The notes beneath the pieces were generated by a model that made no database searches, was not told where the DNA came from, and saw only the letters and a list, made by a program, of their open reading frames with translations. Position numbers and translations under genes: made by a program. From Fagopyrum homotropicum (lineage: Eukaryota; Streptophyta; Magnoliopsida; Caryophyllales; Polygonaceae): a DNA stretch of 64,000 bases. Location of the stretch: NCBI GenBank assembly GCA_033239125.1, contig BSWB01000004.1, positions 63,301,501 through 63,365,500 of the forward strand, read 5' to 3'. Shown piece by piece: positions 11,076 through 23,053 of this stretch (positions are counted from its first letter, which is position 1; each line of letters opens with the position of its first letter).

Positions 11076-12260
11076 ACCCGCTATGAGTTGGAATTTTCAA
11101 TATTACTACGGGATAAGGATACTCTTGGTAGTATCAAAATCACTAGATTAGATCTTTCCAAAAATCAAAATTACAAAGTTTTTTCTTGCCACCTTTCTTA
11201 CCCTTCAAGAACAAACAAGCTCACTCACAATATAAAAATACTAAGAAAAATTAAGACTTAATTGATTTTTACCAAAAAATCACTAATCAATGACAAATAA
11301 AAGGATGTCTACCAATCTACTCCAAAAGAGACTTTACTATATCAAGAATCCCGGTTCTTTAACCAATTTATGGAAATAATATTTAAGAGGTGTCCACATT
11401 ACCAATGAAAATAAAATTAACTTTCTTCGTCCCCTATCTTCCATTTTCACTAAGCCTAAAAAAAATATAAAAATAAAAACACCAAGTTCTCCATTGATCA
11501 TTAAGTACAATACCATTGGAAACAAATTTTCGGTTACCGATTTGTTATCTTACCCTCTCTTAACAATGTCCTTCCTGCATACAAAGCCCAAAAACAATCA
11601 CTCCCGACAACATAAGTCAACCCTCTATGAATAATCTTCTTCCTACAAATCATCTTTCTCTTACTCATCAAGTTATACACCTTTATTCAACAAGATAACC
11701 GTGTTGTGCAATCTCAACTTCTGAGGTTTAGTGTAGTCATTTGCTGGCGGTTTGTGCGTTTGTCAAGAAGGGGACGTGAGTTTGTGATCGACTCCTGACG
11801 ATTTTGTTACAGTTCAAATCTGAGGTGTGCACAGTTGTTCCCGAGACTTCCTCCATGTGTACTTCCTCCGAAGATGTTTGCTTTCGGTTTCATTTTGATG
11901 TATTTTTGTATTTTTTTTTTCTCCTACATTTGTGTCCTTCATGACAGTTCGACCGCCTACCAATTTTTTCGACATTTTGACCCACTAAACAACACGTCGT
12001 CTAAGAATTTCGAACCGCTTTCTATTTTCAAAAAAAAATATATAATCTTTGATTTATATATATATATTTTTTTTACAGGAAATTGACATCAATATATCTT
12101 GAGAAAATTGGATGAAACGCACCTAATGACTAATTTTATTTAGTATATGACCTAGGGCTATAAATTTTTAAGTGAATAGCCTTATTAAACAAATAATGGC
12201 ATATTTACCCTTATTTATTATAATAAAGTTTATCCTTATTTAGATGTTACTCTTATAACT
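11076..12260. other. AT-rich intergenic DNA, no gene seen
   Basis: No open frame with recognisable domains. Long A and T runs and a TA-rich stretch occur near 12030-12070. Nothing could be assigned to a family. Confidence 0.4.
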
Positions 12261-12265
12261 TTACC

Positions 12266-12555
12266 GTAACTATTCTTGTAAATGAAACAGATTTCTTGTA
12301 AATTTATAATTTATTCTTGTAAATGATACTTATTTTCTTGTAATTATATTTCTTGAATTTTCTTGTAATTTTATAATTCTTATCAACTGAACAAGTTGGA
12401 TTTCACGATTTATCTTCTTGTAAAATTTTATTGTACACGATTTCACGATTTATCTTCTTGTACAATTTTCTTGTACACGGTTAATTACTAATTGATTACG
12501 CTGATCAATTCTTGTAAATTTTTTGTAAAATTTTATCAAAAATCTTCTTGTAGTC
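12266..12555 (+). repeat. dispersed short word TTCTTGTAAAT, about 11 copies
   Basis: Exact or near-exact TTCTTGTA(A/C) words occur at about 12272, 12293, 12312, 12333, 12360, 12414, 12454, 12468, 12508 and 12544. All are on the plus strand, unevenly spaced in AT-rich DNA, and one unit around 12400-12470 is duplicated. The spacing is irregular, so this is not a tandem satellite. It resembles in style the TCTGGTAT and GTTGTCAACAAC clusters elsewhere in the window. Confidence 0.6.
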
Positions 12556-12559
12556 TTCA

Positions 12560-13445
12560 TGATTTACATGAAGAATACAAACATGTAAGATGCTAGTTTT
12601 ATTAATTTACGTAAAAATTTTCTAGTACTCTTTATAATTTACTAATTGATTACGCCGATTAAAATTGGTACCTTCTTCAATTAGGGGTTTTAGGTCAATT
12701 AAAAGACAATAATTAATTAAGAATTTTTTAAATTCTCGTAGAAGGATAAATTAGTCTAAATTATTTAAAAAAAAACATATTCTCACAAAATTATTGAGCT
12801 TTACAATTATTACTAAACAAAATTAATAAACTAAAATTACATAGCAAATTCACTCATATTTCTTCCATTGCGGGTAGCTAGCTTGAGTCTTGACCCCGTG
12901 TTTAGTTTTAGTCGAAGCTAGAAGGAAAAACTGTGAGGGTTTGCGTGATAGCGTGGGTGTTTTTGAAATGGACGGTCTACTACTATACAAGATAGGTTGA
13001 AGGACATCGATCCTCCGTACACGTGTCCAGCCGCCTCCCTCAAACCAAACCAAAGTCTATACGTTATCTCAACTTTCCCTGGTTCTCCCACCCCCAAATC
13101 TGGCAGCCACAAAACCTAAAGCCTCACCAAACGCATTGCCCAACCACAACTTGCCACGTCACTCTACTATTTGATTATTCACGGCGCGTGACCAACACAT
13201 GTTTCATAGCGCGTTCCTTACTCTATTCTTCTTCTACTTTACATTGTTTCAGTTCTGTGCGCAGCACGAATTAAAATACGAATTTCAACCCAAAAAAGAA
13301 ACCACGACACCCCCCGGCGGCTCCAAAGATTCGGTGAAAACCCCTATCCTTTTGTCTCTCAAAGCTTCTCGACGTTGTTGCTTCTCCAATCGGAAGATTC
13401 CATTGTCTGTCACTGAAGTTTTCCGGCGGGGCGGTGGCCGGAGAA
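12560..13445. other. 5' flank and leader of the MTP11-like gene
   Basis: The AT-rich part to about 12850 has no assignable content. From about 13000 the base composition rises and pyrimidine-rich text leads into the gene. This stretch should contain the promoter and 5' untranslated region, but I could not pick a convincing TATA box. Confidence 0.35.
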
Positions 13446-16400
13446 ATGGCGGAACAATTCAAACTCGATTTAAACCATGACAGTTCCGACGAGCGGTTGC
13501 TTCTGACGCCAGAATCCGTCTCCGACAATGCTACCTGCGTTGCTGACCAGTCATGGCGATTGAACTTCGACGGGTTTCAGTTGTCTGCCGAGCACAAGGA
13601 GAAGCCACGTAAACTCCACGACTGTCTTGGGGTTCTAGGTTATCTCTTTCTCCTTCTACCATTTTGCTTCTGTTTTTCCTTTCTTTATTGGATTGCAATC
13701 TGCTTTCGCTTTCATGTATATAATAACCGGACGAATTTCTAGCTTTTGATAGTGATTGATTCGGTTTAGTTCTGTTGCTTCATGGTAGTGGATTTTGAAC
13801 AAACAGTGTAGGTGCAGGTCTTTAAAAAAGCCAAGTCTTCAGGAATTTTGGCACTGATTGGTTGTTTGAAACCTTTGTTTATCTCTTTTGAAATGGATGC
13901 TTTTGAGAGTCGTTCTTTAGATGATGCCGTTTTATGCGGTTGTTATTTTTGAAACTGACTCACATACACATGCTCTAATATCTTGTTGTGACTTGGAGTT
14001 TGATCTTTGCAGGGATTGTTAGATATCAAATAGAGCATCTGTGATTGATGAGTAAAATTCCAATTGCCACTTTGGTTGGTTTGGATGCAGCTGTATTGCC
14101 ATTTGCCACATATTTTTTTTTATTGGTTTTTAGCTTTTTTACCTATGCTTTCCTATTATACTGAATGTAGTAGGTCCTATTAACTGTATGATAAAGCAAA
14201 CCGATATTCTTTTCTTAGTGTTATGATTGTTATCTAGATGAGGGCTTTATAGCTATAGTTGATAGAGATCATACAAGCTCTCCTCTTATGTGGTTGGGAG
14301 GGGATTCTCTGAACTCTAAAGACATCACTATTTAGGAAGTGAAGGCCGAAGTTCCAGCTTTCTCCATCGATGCTTAATTACAACAAAGTTGCTTGCTTCT
14401 GTAAACTAAAGCACACCACGGATGAAGGTACATACCTTTGTGTGACGTACGCAGAGACCAAATTAGGCAGAATAAATATCCCTTATTCAGCTTCAAAGTT
14501 CGTTTCCTTATACTTGGAAGTACACGGGTTTGTTTGTGTTGTCTTTTTATCAACACTGTGTTTTTGTTTGTTTTTTCCTACTCAGCTTCATATGCTTTAA
14601 ACAATTTGGAATTGGATTTGTTGGTTTGCAACTCTTTCGTCTTTTGTTTGAGTTATTTGATTTCTTATCCTTTGTGTTCCCAGGCTCAGAGGATGATGTG
14701 GCCGAGTACTATCAGCAGCAAGTAGAAATGTTGGAGGGTTTCAATGAGATGGATGCTTTGGCAGAGCGTGGCTTTATGCCTGGCATGTCCAAGGTTTATC
14801 TCTAGTTCTCTACCCATCATTAGCCTTTTTTTTTCTTGTTATGATCGGTATCTGTCAATTTTCTCGTCAGTTAAACACGCGTTGCTCATACTATCATTGT
14901 ATGGTTTACAGGAAGAACAAGAGAAGCTGGCTAAAAGTGAGACATTTGCAATTAGAATATCAAATGTGGCTAACATGGTTCTTTTTGCTGCTAAAGTCTA
15001 TGCCTCGATCAGAAGTGGTTCTCTTGCAATTATTGCATCCACGTTGGATTCTCTTCTTGATCTTCTTTCTGGTTTTATCCTGTGGTTCACTGCATTTTCC
15101 ATGTCGACACCTAATCCGTATCAGTATCCCATTGGGAAGAAACGTATGCAGCCATTGGTTAGTGATCATGCTCTTACTTATCTTATGTTGAGCCTATTTT
15201 TGGGTGATAAACATTAAATGCTTTGTGTGATGTGGTGCATGTCCGATAATGTTAGATCACTGAGGTTTGTTGGATGTGCTTGTACGGATGCTGTCACCAA
15301 CTCAAAATTCTCACTGAGAATATATAAAGAGTACCAAAGAGGGAAATATATTTAGAAGAGCTAAAAAAACATTAACAAAATGAATTCAAATGCATAGAGA
15401 GCCTGTAATATGATCATTTAATATAGGCATGGACTGATTTATTTCAGGGGGTAGCAAATCTTTTTCCACCAACTGAATCCAAGTATAATATATTGGCCTC
15501 TATATGCATGAACACAATCATAAAATAATTAGAAGTGAATTTTGATTTGTGATTATATGCCCACCAAGTTGTGCTATTATGGTTGAGGAAGAAATCCCCT
15601 GTTTAATTCTCATTTATTTCTCATCTTTTTGTCGGCGAACATGAGCAACTCATGACAATACCTGTTTATTGGAGAAATAGTTTACCAAGTGCAGGGTAGG
15701 GCTGTAAAATGAGACGAGCTACTCGGGCTCGGTTGTTTGAAAGCTCAGTTCTAGCTCATTCATTTTTTAAAGGAGCCGATATCAATACATTTTAAAACTC
15801 GGTTGAAATTTAGGTCAGCTTGGGCTCGTTTATAAACAAACCAAGCTTGTGAGCATGCCAAAACTCGGCTCGTATAACAACCCTGGTGTGGAGTGCCCAC
15901 AATATGAAAGGAGAGATTGTAAATTGGAGGGTTGCCTTATGCCGGTGGTAGTGTTCTAACTTCATGCATAACATCTTTTTTAATACAAAAAGAACTATGC
16001 GCAAAACGTTTCACTTAAATAAACCCTCATCATGATCTTAATTGAAAAAGCTAACCAACGATGACCATGCATAAATAAAATTCCAATACTAACAGTTAGA
16101 CAGCTTGGATAAATAAAGTGTAGGCCAAGTGGCCAACAATATAGTTGAAGCTCATGATGTGTTGCCCTACGGTTTTGCTCTCTTTCCCTTTGTAAATTTA
16201 ATGTTTCTAAAATGAAATACATGCTTTGAATTTTCTTGTTTCAGTTGGTGTTTTGCATTGCCTTTTTGTTTTTATTTCTTCCAGATAAATTCCAGGGTGG
16301 CTAAATTGTTTGGAGTCAGCTGGGGTTCCATGTAGATGTAACTAACCTTCTTGACTCCAATTTGGGCTGATTTTGTGGTTCCCTAATAAAATTGCTTTAA

Positions 16401-18136
16401 ATATTCCTCACGTGTCAATGAAAGAGAATAGTAGCTTAAAGCGAGAGTAACTTGTTTCTTTTTATTGTGTAAATATTGGTCAATGTCCGTTACAATGGTT
16501 TGTCTCCATTTCAATCCTGTTCTTCTCCAAGCTACATATAGGATATATTTTGTTGTCACTTGCAGGGAATTCTTGTATTTGCTTCCGTGATGGCTACTCT
16601 AGGGCTGCAGATTATATTGGAGTCACTGAGGCAGCTAGTATCTGGTGTAAGCCTCTTATACTTTTGGCTCCCTTGTCACAGCCTCAATATTTCTTTATAC
16701 ACTTAATTTTCCAAAAAATAGTTCAGTTGCTTTATATTTCATTTCTTATGAGCTTTACAAGTCAATGCAATCCTCATTTCCAGGAACATGGTTTTTCCCT
16801 AAGTAAAGACCAAGAGGGATGGCTTGTTGGAATCATGTTGTCTGTGACTGTGGTGAAACTTCTCTTGGTTCTTTACTGCCGCTCTTTCACTAATGAGATT
16901 GTCAAAGCTTATGCCCAGGATCATTTTTTCGATGTAATCACCAATGTTATTGGACTCATTGCTGCTCTCCTGGCCAATTCTTTTAGTGACTGGATGGACC
17001 CTGTTGGAGCTATCATTGTAAGTATAAACTGCTTGAAATCCATGCCATGATTGCCTAGATGTACATTATCTTCTAGCAATTCCATCAGAGATTTGCTTTG
17101 TTATGATAGAGTGATCTGGAAGAGAATTTCTTGAAACAAATGCAGAACACGAGATACTAAAAAGGTTGTTGTGGCGAACATTACTTATGTAGGGAGTTGA
17201 AATCATCTAAAATGGAATGGAATTGGAAGAAACAAGTACTTGGGCTTGCAAATGTAAAATCCTAGTTTGATGATTGGCTTTCCTTGTATTACTGCCAACC
17301 ACAATGAGGTAAATAGATCCAAATTCCCACGTGACCTGGAAGAGTTATCTGGTAAATGAGATCATCTATATGGTTGATAGAATACCAAACTCTAACTTGA
17401 CAACAAGAAAAGTTCTCCTATTCTCATCAATATATCCTTGAAAGCATTTGAAGATGCAATGTCTTAAAATTGCACTAATTGAGAAGATTATATTCTCAGG
17501 AAGTTGATTCATTAGTGGTGTCAATGGTCAGTAATTGTAACTATGGAAAAATAATGAATTACAAATTTATCATTGAAGAAACCATTGAATTAGCTCAGTG
17601 AACTGGTAACTGGATCTTTGTAGTCTTGAATCTTGGTCTGCAATATCTGGAAATGGGTGTATCTAGTCTTGGTTTATATTTCCCATCACAACGTCCTTTC
17701 AAAATAAAATCATAAAATGTCAAGCTTTCTCTGTTATATGACTGCAACTTCTTTTTCCTGAACCAAGTATATCTTCTACTTGTTGCAGTTAGCACTGTAC
17801 ACAATCCGAACCTGGTCCATGACTGTTCTGGAGAACGTAAACTCTCTAGTTGGAAGATCAGCTACTCCAGATTTCTTACGGAAGCTGACATACCTGAGTT
17901 GGAACCACCACAAAGCCATAAGGCATATCGACACGGTCAGGGCATACACATTCGGGTCCCACTACTTTGTGGAGGTAGACATAGTCTTGCCAGCTAGCAT
18001 GCCCCTTCAAGAGGCACATGACATCGGGGAATCCCTGCAGGAGAAGCTCGAGCAGCTACCTGAAATAGAGAGAGCTTTTGTGCATCTCGACTATGAGTAC
18101 AGTCACAAACCCGAGCATGCTCAAGCCTATTTGTAA
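13446..18136 (+). CDS. MTP11: Manganese cation diffusion facilitator, MTP11-like
   Basis: Six exons give one 403-codon frame: 13446-13638, 14684-14793, 14912-15157, 16566-16646, 16784-17017 and 17789-18136. All introns are GT-AG and the phases agree. The protein matches plant MTP11 from end to end as I remember it: an N-terminal QQQVEMLEGF motif, then six membrane segments, then a cytosolic metal-binding C-terminal domain. Both metal sites have the DxxxD form of the Mn-CDF group: DSLLD (residues 147-151) and DHFFD (256-260). Known MTP11 proteins load Mn2+ into Golgi or prevacuolar vesicles in exchange for protons and give Mn tolerance; that role is inferred from the family. ATG 13446 is the first ATG in frame; the frame stays open 12 bp further, but only with a GTG. 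No lesion was seen. Intron 3 is the largest (1.4 kb) and holds a small transposon. Confidence 0.93.
15690..15890. mobile_element. small hAT-like MITE in intron 3 of the MTP11-like gene
   Basis: The interval begins near TAGGGCTGTAAAATGAG and ends near GTATAACAACCCTGG. These ends are roughly inverted repeats of each other. Inside are repeated CTCGG/GGCTCG words typical of hAT-type non-autonomous elements. I could not find a clean 8-bp duplication, so the limits are approximate. It lies far from both splice sites. Confidence 0.5.
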
Positions 18137-18282
18137 CTGAAAACAGGGTAAGTAAGGTTTAATCACACAGTGAACTGTACTCATAGTTGATGTTGCTTTA
18201 GTTCATGCTCAAGCCTATGCTCAGTTAATTCGATCTCTCGAGGTTGTGCAAAAGCTTTGCCTATTTGTAACTGAAAACAGGG
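18125..18282 (+). repeat. duplicated end of the MTP11-like gene in its 3' flank
   Basis: A 24-bp segment starting GCCTATTTGTAACTG, which includes the stop codon, occurs at 18125-18148 and again at 18259-18282. A shorter CATGCTCAAGCCTAT match also repeats. This suggests a small tandem duplication across the stop codon and 3' untranslated region. Confidence 0.7.
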
Positions 18283-18404
18283 CTGTCCCTTTACTACTCG
18301 AAACGGGTAATAAGTCTGCTCGAGTTTGATTTGCACAGTTGTCATTGTTTAATGTACGAGTATACGATGAAGGGATGACGCCAATGCTTTACTTTTTGTT
18401 TGCC

Positions 18405-18784
18405 AAGGCTTCACCTACATTTGTGCAGATTTGACCGGGACTGAAAACTCAGTCCGGTCTACTGGCCACTATTTTTTGGATTTCGGATTTTGGTCTATCC
18501 TGGTCCACAATTAGAAAAGACTGTCAATCAGACCGGAAAAGTATATGTTTTTTTTTTTATATTTTGTTTACAAAATTAATTTGTAAAGTTTTTATTAACT
18601 TAGGCTTTTTACTTGGTTTTCACTTTAGTTTTAACAAAATTATATATTTTAAAATTTTTATTGTTATTTCGCTCTGAAATAGTCCGGACCGCTTCGGTTC
18701 AGTCCACGGTCTAAGATTTTGAAAATTCTGATCCACCAATCCGGACTGCATGCAAAATATCCCGTCCAGATCAAATGTGAAATA
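18405..18784 (+). repeat. left copy of a ~380-bp direct repeat flanking the Mutator-like element
   Basis: It begins AAGGCTTCACCTACATTTG and ends CAAATGTGAAATA. The same 377-bp text lies at 29939-30315. By eye there are about 17 substitutions plus a difference in a T run, so roughly 95% identity. It contains GGTCCGGAC-type words and imperfect inverted repeats, and its two ends are weakly inverted (ACATTTG...CAAATGT). It may itself be a MITE. Confidence 0.85.
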
Positions 18785-19202
18785 AAACACCAACTAAAAG
18801 CGGATTTAATTGGTATTTTATTCTTTTTTTTTAATTAATTTGTTTGATATTTAAAATTTTAATATTGGTTGTTATTTAATTTGTGTTTTTTTTATTAAAT
18901 TGTTACAAGCAAAGAAACCAAATCTGGTTTCTTCTCCTCCTCTCTCGATCTCGATCTCGATCTCAAAATCCACTCTTCTCCTCCTCTCGATCTCGATTTC
19001 AGAATCCAATATTCTACTCCTTCGATCTCGCCCTTCTCGCAAACTTCTCTGGTATCACAATTACTTTCTCTCTTATCTCTCACAATCGACATCGATCGAG
19101 TAATCTTCTCTCGTATCAATCAATCAAACACCAGAAACGAATACAACGCAATCGACTTGGGATCCAAGACTTCAAATACCAGAATTCGCTTCGATCTAAC
19201 AG

Positions 19203-19967
19203 GTATCTCTTTAACAATATTCTACTCTCTCTCTCTCTCGACATCTTCTTCAGTATTATTCTGGTATTTTGTTCACCATTGTAACATTTTAATCAGATTC
19301 TTGTATTTCTGGTATAAGGTATTGACAGATTTGATTTTGTTTTAAATTATGTTTCTAGTATGTTTCTGGTATGAATGAGTGTGTTACGATTTTGGTATGA
19401 TCATTGTTGCTAGTTTGTTTTCTTAATTCTGATATGAAAAAATGAATTCTGGTATCATTAATTCTTTGGTATTTGTCGAGTTGTGCATAATTATGGTATA
19501 CTTGAACGTCTGGTATACAAGATCTTCTGGTATTTATGTTCTTGTGCATAATTCTGGTTTACTTCAACGTCTGGTATACTTGAAATTCTGGTATTTGTGG
19601 TGTTGTGCATAATTCTGGTATGAATTAATGAGTTCTGGTATAATCTCCTTTGTAGTATGATAATTATCTTTCTAGTATCATTAATTCTGGTATCAATCAA
19701 TGAGTTTTGGTATACTCTCTTTTGTAGTATGATAAATGTTTTTCTGGTATCATTAATACTCTGGTATTTGTGTGTTATGAATAATTCTGGTATGAATTAA
19801 TGAGTTCTGGTATAATTTAACTTCTGGTATACTTTAACTTCTGGTATTTGTGGTGTTGTGCATAATTCTGGTATACTTTAATTTCTGGTATTTGTGATGT
19901 TGTGCATAATTTGGTATACTTTTAACTTCTGGTATCCTTATACTAGTTTTTTTTCTGGTATATACAG
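19203..19967 (+). repeat. TCTGGTAT word array in the leader intron of the transposase gene
   Basis: I counted at least 19 exact CTGGTAT words in 19261-19960, all on the plus strand, plus variants such as TTTGGTAT, TCTAGTAT and TGTAGTAT. Spacing is irregular (about 15-60 bp). The interval is bounded by a donor-like AACAG|GTATCT at 19203 and an acceptor-like TATACAG|AAC at 19967, 12 bp before the ATG. It is therefore probably a 5' leader intron. Transcript evidence would be needed to prove the intron. Confidence 0.8.
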
Positions 19968-19979
19968 AACTTGTTAGCC

Positions 19980-22900
19980 ATGGCTCAGTTACAAATTGTA
20001 GTTTATTGTGGAGGAGAGTGGAAATCTGTGGAAAATGAATGGACATATTTAGGGGATAAAGTAGTGTGCAAACCCATAACTGTGGGAGATCTAGTTAGCA
20101 TACCAGAAATTAGGATGTTGATTGCCAAACGTTTTCAAGTAGATGAGACACTAAACAAATTGGAACTTACATACAAGAATACCTTAAATAAAGCGTTGCA
20201 ACCGTTTGATATTGAGACAGTAGAAGATTTCGAGGATTTTGTTGAAGTTAATCAAATGACTCAACCATGCTGGAGTGTGCCATTGTGTGTGAGATTAAAG
20301 TCTACAATTATTATACCAGAAATTGAAGAAATTAATGAATATCATCCACACACTGCCATTGTTCCTGCTCCCAGTGTGACTGAAATAGAAACAGAGAATA
20401 GCTATGCAATCACTGAAGTTGAACCTGAAGAAACTCAATGGGGTCTTAAGCTTGGACAAAAGTTCAAGGATAAAAACGCAGTGAAAAATGCATTGTGTTT
20501 GAATGCTGTTGCCGAATGTACACAATACAGAATAACAAAGTCTATCAAGCTTGCTATTCTTGCGCGATGTCTGGATAAAGATTGTAAGTGGCGTGTGCGG
20601 TTCTCAAAAATCAAGAAATCGAAAGTGTTTACACTAACAAAGTATACCAGAGAGCACACTTGTTCATTCCATACCAGAAGAAATTATCGCAGAAAGGTCT
20701 CATATCCTGTAATTGCTGAAATAGTTGCAAAAATGTAAGTTCATTCCTTATAATCACATATAATATTCAATTCTATATTTTTTTCTTCCATTCTGGTATG
20801 TAATACATTCAAATCATATTGTTTATGTTATTCAGGTATGCTAATACACATAAACTCCCCGAGCCTAAGACAATTATTGGAATTTTGAGAAACGAGCATT
20901 GCTTAGAAGCTAGCTACTGGAAATGCTGGATGGCACAAGAGGCTGTCAAGGACAATATAAGAGGAACAAATGAAGAGAACTACAAGGGTGTGCTAGTGTA
21001 CTTACATCGATTGCAAGAGGCAAATCCGAACACTATTGTAGCACTGCAATTGGATGATGAAAACAAATTCAAGTATGTCTTCTTTGCTTTGGGACAATCA
21101 ATCAAAGGATATTCAGTAATGAGAAAGGTATTATTCTTCTTCTGGTATGTAATAAAGTTATGCCTCTAGTATTATAAATTATGCATGAATGATAGATTTT
21201 GGTAGTTATGTTGTGTTTCTGGTAAGCAGTAGAATTATCGTTCTGGTATGCTCTTTTCTGGTTTGTATAACCAGTGTCTGGTATTGTTAGATTCTGGTAA
21301 GCAGTAGAATTATCTTATCTTTCTGGTATGCTCTTTTCTGGTTTGTATAACCAATGTCTGGTATTGTTAGATTCTGGTAGTTATGTTGTGTTTCTGGTAA
21401 ACAGTAGAATTATCTTTCTGGTATGCTCTTTTCTGGTATAGTATTATATATATTTGAACAGTTAAGTTTCTGGTATGACTATTATCCATTTCTGGTATAC
21501 CAGAAAACTAATTGATTTTTGGTTGTTGTTGTTTAAGGTCATATCAGTTGACGGAACATTTTTAAAAGGACGATATGGTGGGGTGCTATTGCTTGCAACA
21601 GCGCAAGATGCAAACCAACAAATATACCCCCTAGCATTTGCAATTGTTGACCGTGAATGTGATGACTCGTATGATTTCTTCTTCTATCATATACACAAGT
21701 TTGTCCCTGATACCGAGGAACAACTATTTATATCGGACAGACACATGTCAATCAAGAATGGTATTGCTAAGCACTACACAAAAGCATCTCATGGAGTTTG
21801 CATGTACCACTTGAAAGGGAACATCAAGAAAAAATCAACCAAGAATATAGTTCAACAAATGTTCGTGGATGCGGCTAGGTGCTACAGAAAGGATAAGTGT
21901 CTTCAACTGTTTGAAAATATAAAGATGGTATGCTTATTCTGGTTTTTATTATTTTCTGGTATGCAATCACATTATGCTTCTGGTATTTCAATTCTGGTGG
22001 TTTATTTTATTTCTGGTATTGTCCCTTATCTCTCATTTATAGTGTTTCTGGTATGAATGTTTCTGGTATGAACGCAGGTTAGGTTTGTCGTATGAAAATT
22101 ATAGTTTCTGGTATTAAATTTAATCTCTAGTATGAATTCTGGTATGCTTTTTGTGATTGTTTCTGATATCATACATGATATGTTTATGGTATTCAACAAT
22201 ATTATTGATGATCAATGATTATGGTATTACCTTTTTCTGGTATTGAAACATGTTAGATGTATGGTATGTTTTTTCTGGTATTGTATATAACTTCATGTGT
22301 ACCTGCTAATGTTTGTAGGAAAAGGTAGTAGTTGCACAGCTATTGGAAGAAATTGGATTTGCTGCTTGGTCCCGAGCTTTTTGCAACGCAAAACGTTATA
22401 ACATTATGACAAGCAACAACGCAGAATGTATAAATAGTGTACTGTGTGATGCAAGAGATTATCCAGTGCTTGCCCTCATTGATGTTATCAGACAGACAGT
22501 GGGTAGATGGTTTGCAACGCGAAGGCAAAGTGCTGAATCATGTACAGAAATGACAACACCAAACGTTGATGTCCTGATACAAGCTAAATATGGAGAGGCA
22601 ACAAAGTATGGATGCTATGTGCTTGATGCGAAAAGGCTGTTGTTTGAGATACAATGGAACCAGGAAAGGGAAGTTGTGTGTTTAGTGGATAGGAGTTGCA
22701 CTTGCAAGGAATTTGATATTGAGGAAATACCATGTGTTCATGCAATAGCTGCAACAAAGATGGCAAAAATGAATCCGGCTTCTCTGGTAAGTAAATATTA
22801 CAGCACTGAATATTGGAACACTGCATATGAGGAGACAATATACCCAATTGTAGATCATGAGCATTGTGAGATTCCAAGTTGCATTACATCTATTGAATGC

Positions 22901-23053
22901 AACCCTCCAATAAAGAGGAAGAGAACAGGAAGATTGCCTAAAGCTAGGATACGGGGATCAATGGAAGGAAGCAAGAAGAAGAAATGCAGCTGTTGCGGCA
23001 GGATAGGCCATAACAAAAAAACATGTCGAAATCAACCAATGGAGAAAGAATGA
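19980..23053 (+). CDS. MULE transposase (MURA-like), four coding exons
   Basis: Exons 19980-20734, 20836-21127, 21538-21927 and 22319-23053 join in phase to a 723-codon frame without a stop. Order: an N-terminal region of about 130 residues; a MuDR-type DNA-binding domain with a WRKY/GCM1-like C-x4-C...H-x-C finger (about 150-245); the DDE-type catalytic core with D354 (VDGTFLKG) and D416 (FISDRH) followed by a C-x2-H pair (437/440), where a Glu in the SNNAEC motif (about 515) may be the third acidic residue; a SWIM zinc finger CxC...CxH (607-620); and a C-terminal CCHC zinc knuckle (702-715). It should cut and join the element's ends in the nucleus. ATG 19980 is the first in frame after the presumed leader intron. 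All four donor/acceptor pairs are canonical. Exon 1 carries four ATACCAGA words (see findings). Confidence 0.9.
21128..21537 (+). repeat. TCTGGTAT words in transposase intron 2
   Basis: Dense plus-strand CTGGTAT words with a partly duplicated block of about 100 bp (21219-21320 and 21300-21435: GCAGTAGAATTATC...TCTGGTATGCTC). The intron ends with TTTCTGGTATACCAGAAA (21489-21506), a perfect 18-bp palindrome formed by the word and its reverse complement. Confidence 0.85.
21928..22318 (+). repeat. TCTGGTAT words in transposase intron 3
   Basis: More than ten CTGGTAT words and variants, all on the plus strand, fill this 391-bp intron. The intron's own donor reads ATG|GTATGC, close to the word itself. 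Confidence 0.85.

Noticed and set aside
13434..13445. Upstream GTG start for the MTP11-like gene
   Set aside because: Plant nuclear genes start at ATG; the ATG at 13446 is four codons later.
19203..19967. CRISPR-like array or tandem satellite
   Set aside because: The repeated unit is only 8 bp, spacing is irregular, the host is a plant, and the word continues in introns of two genes.
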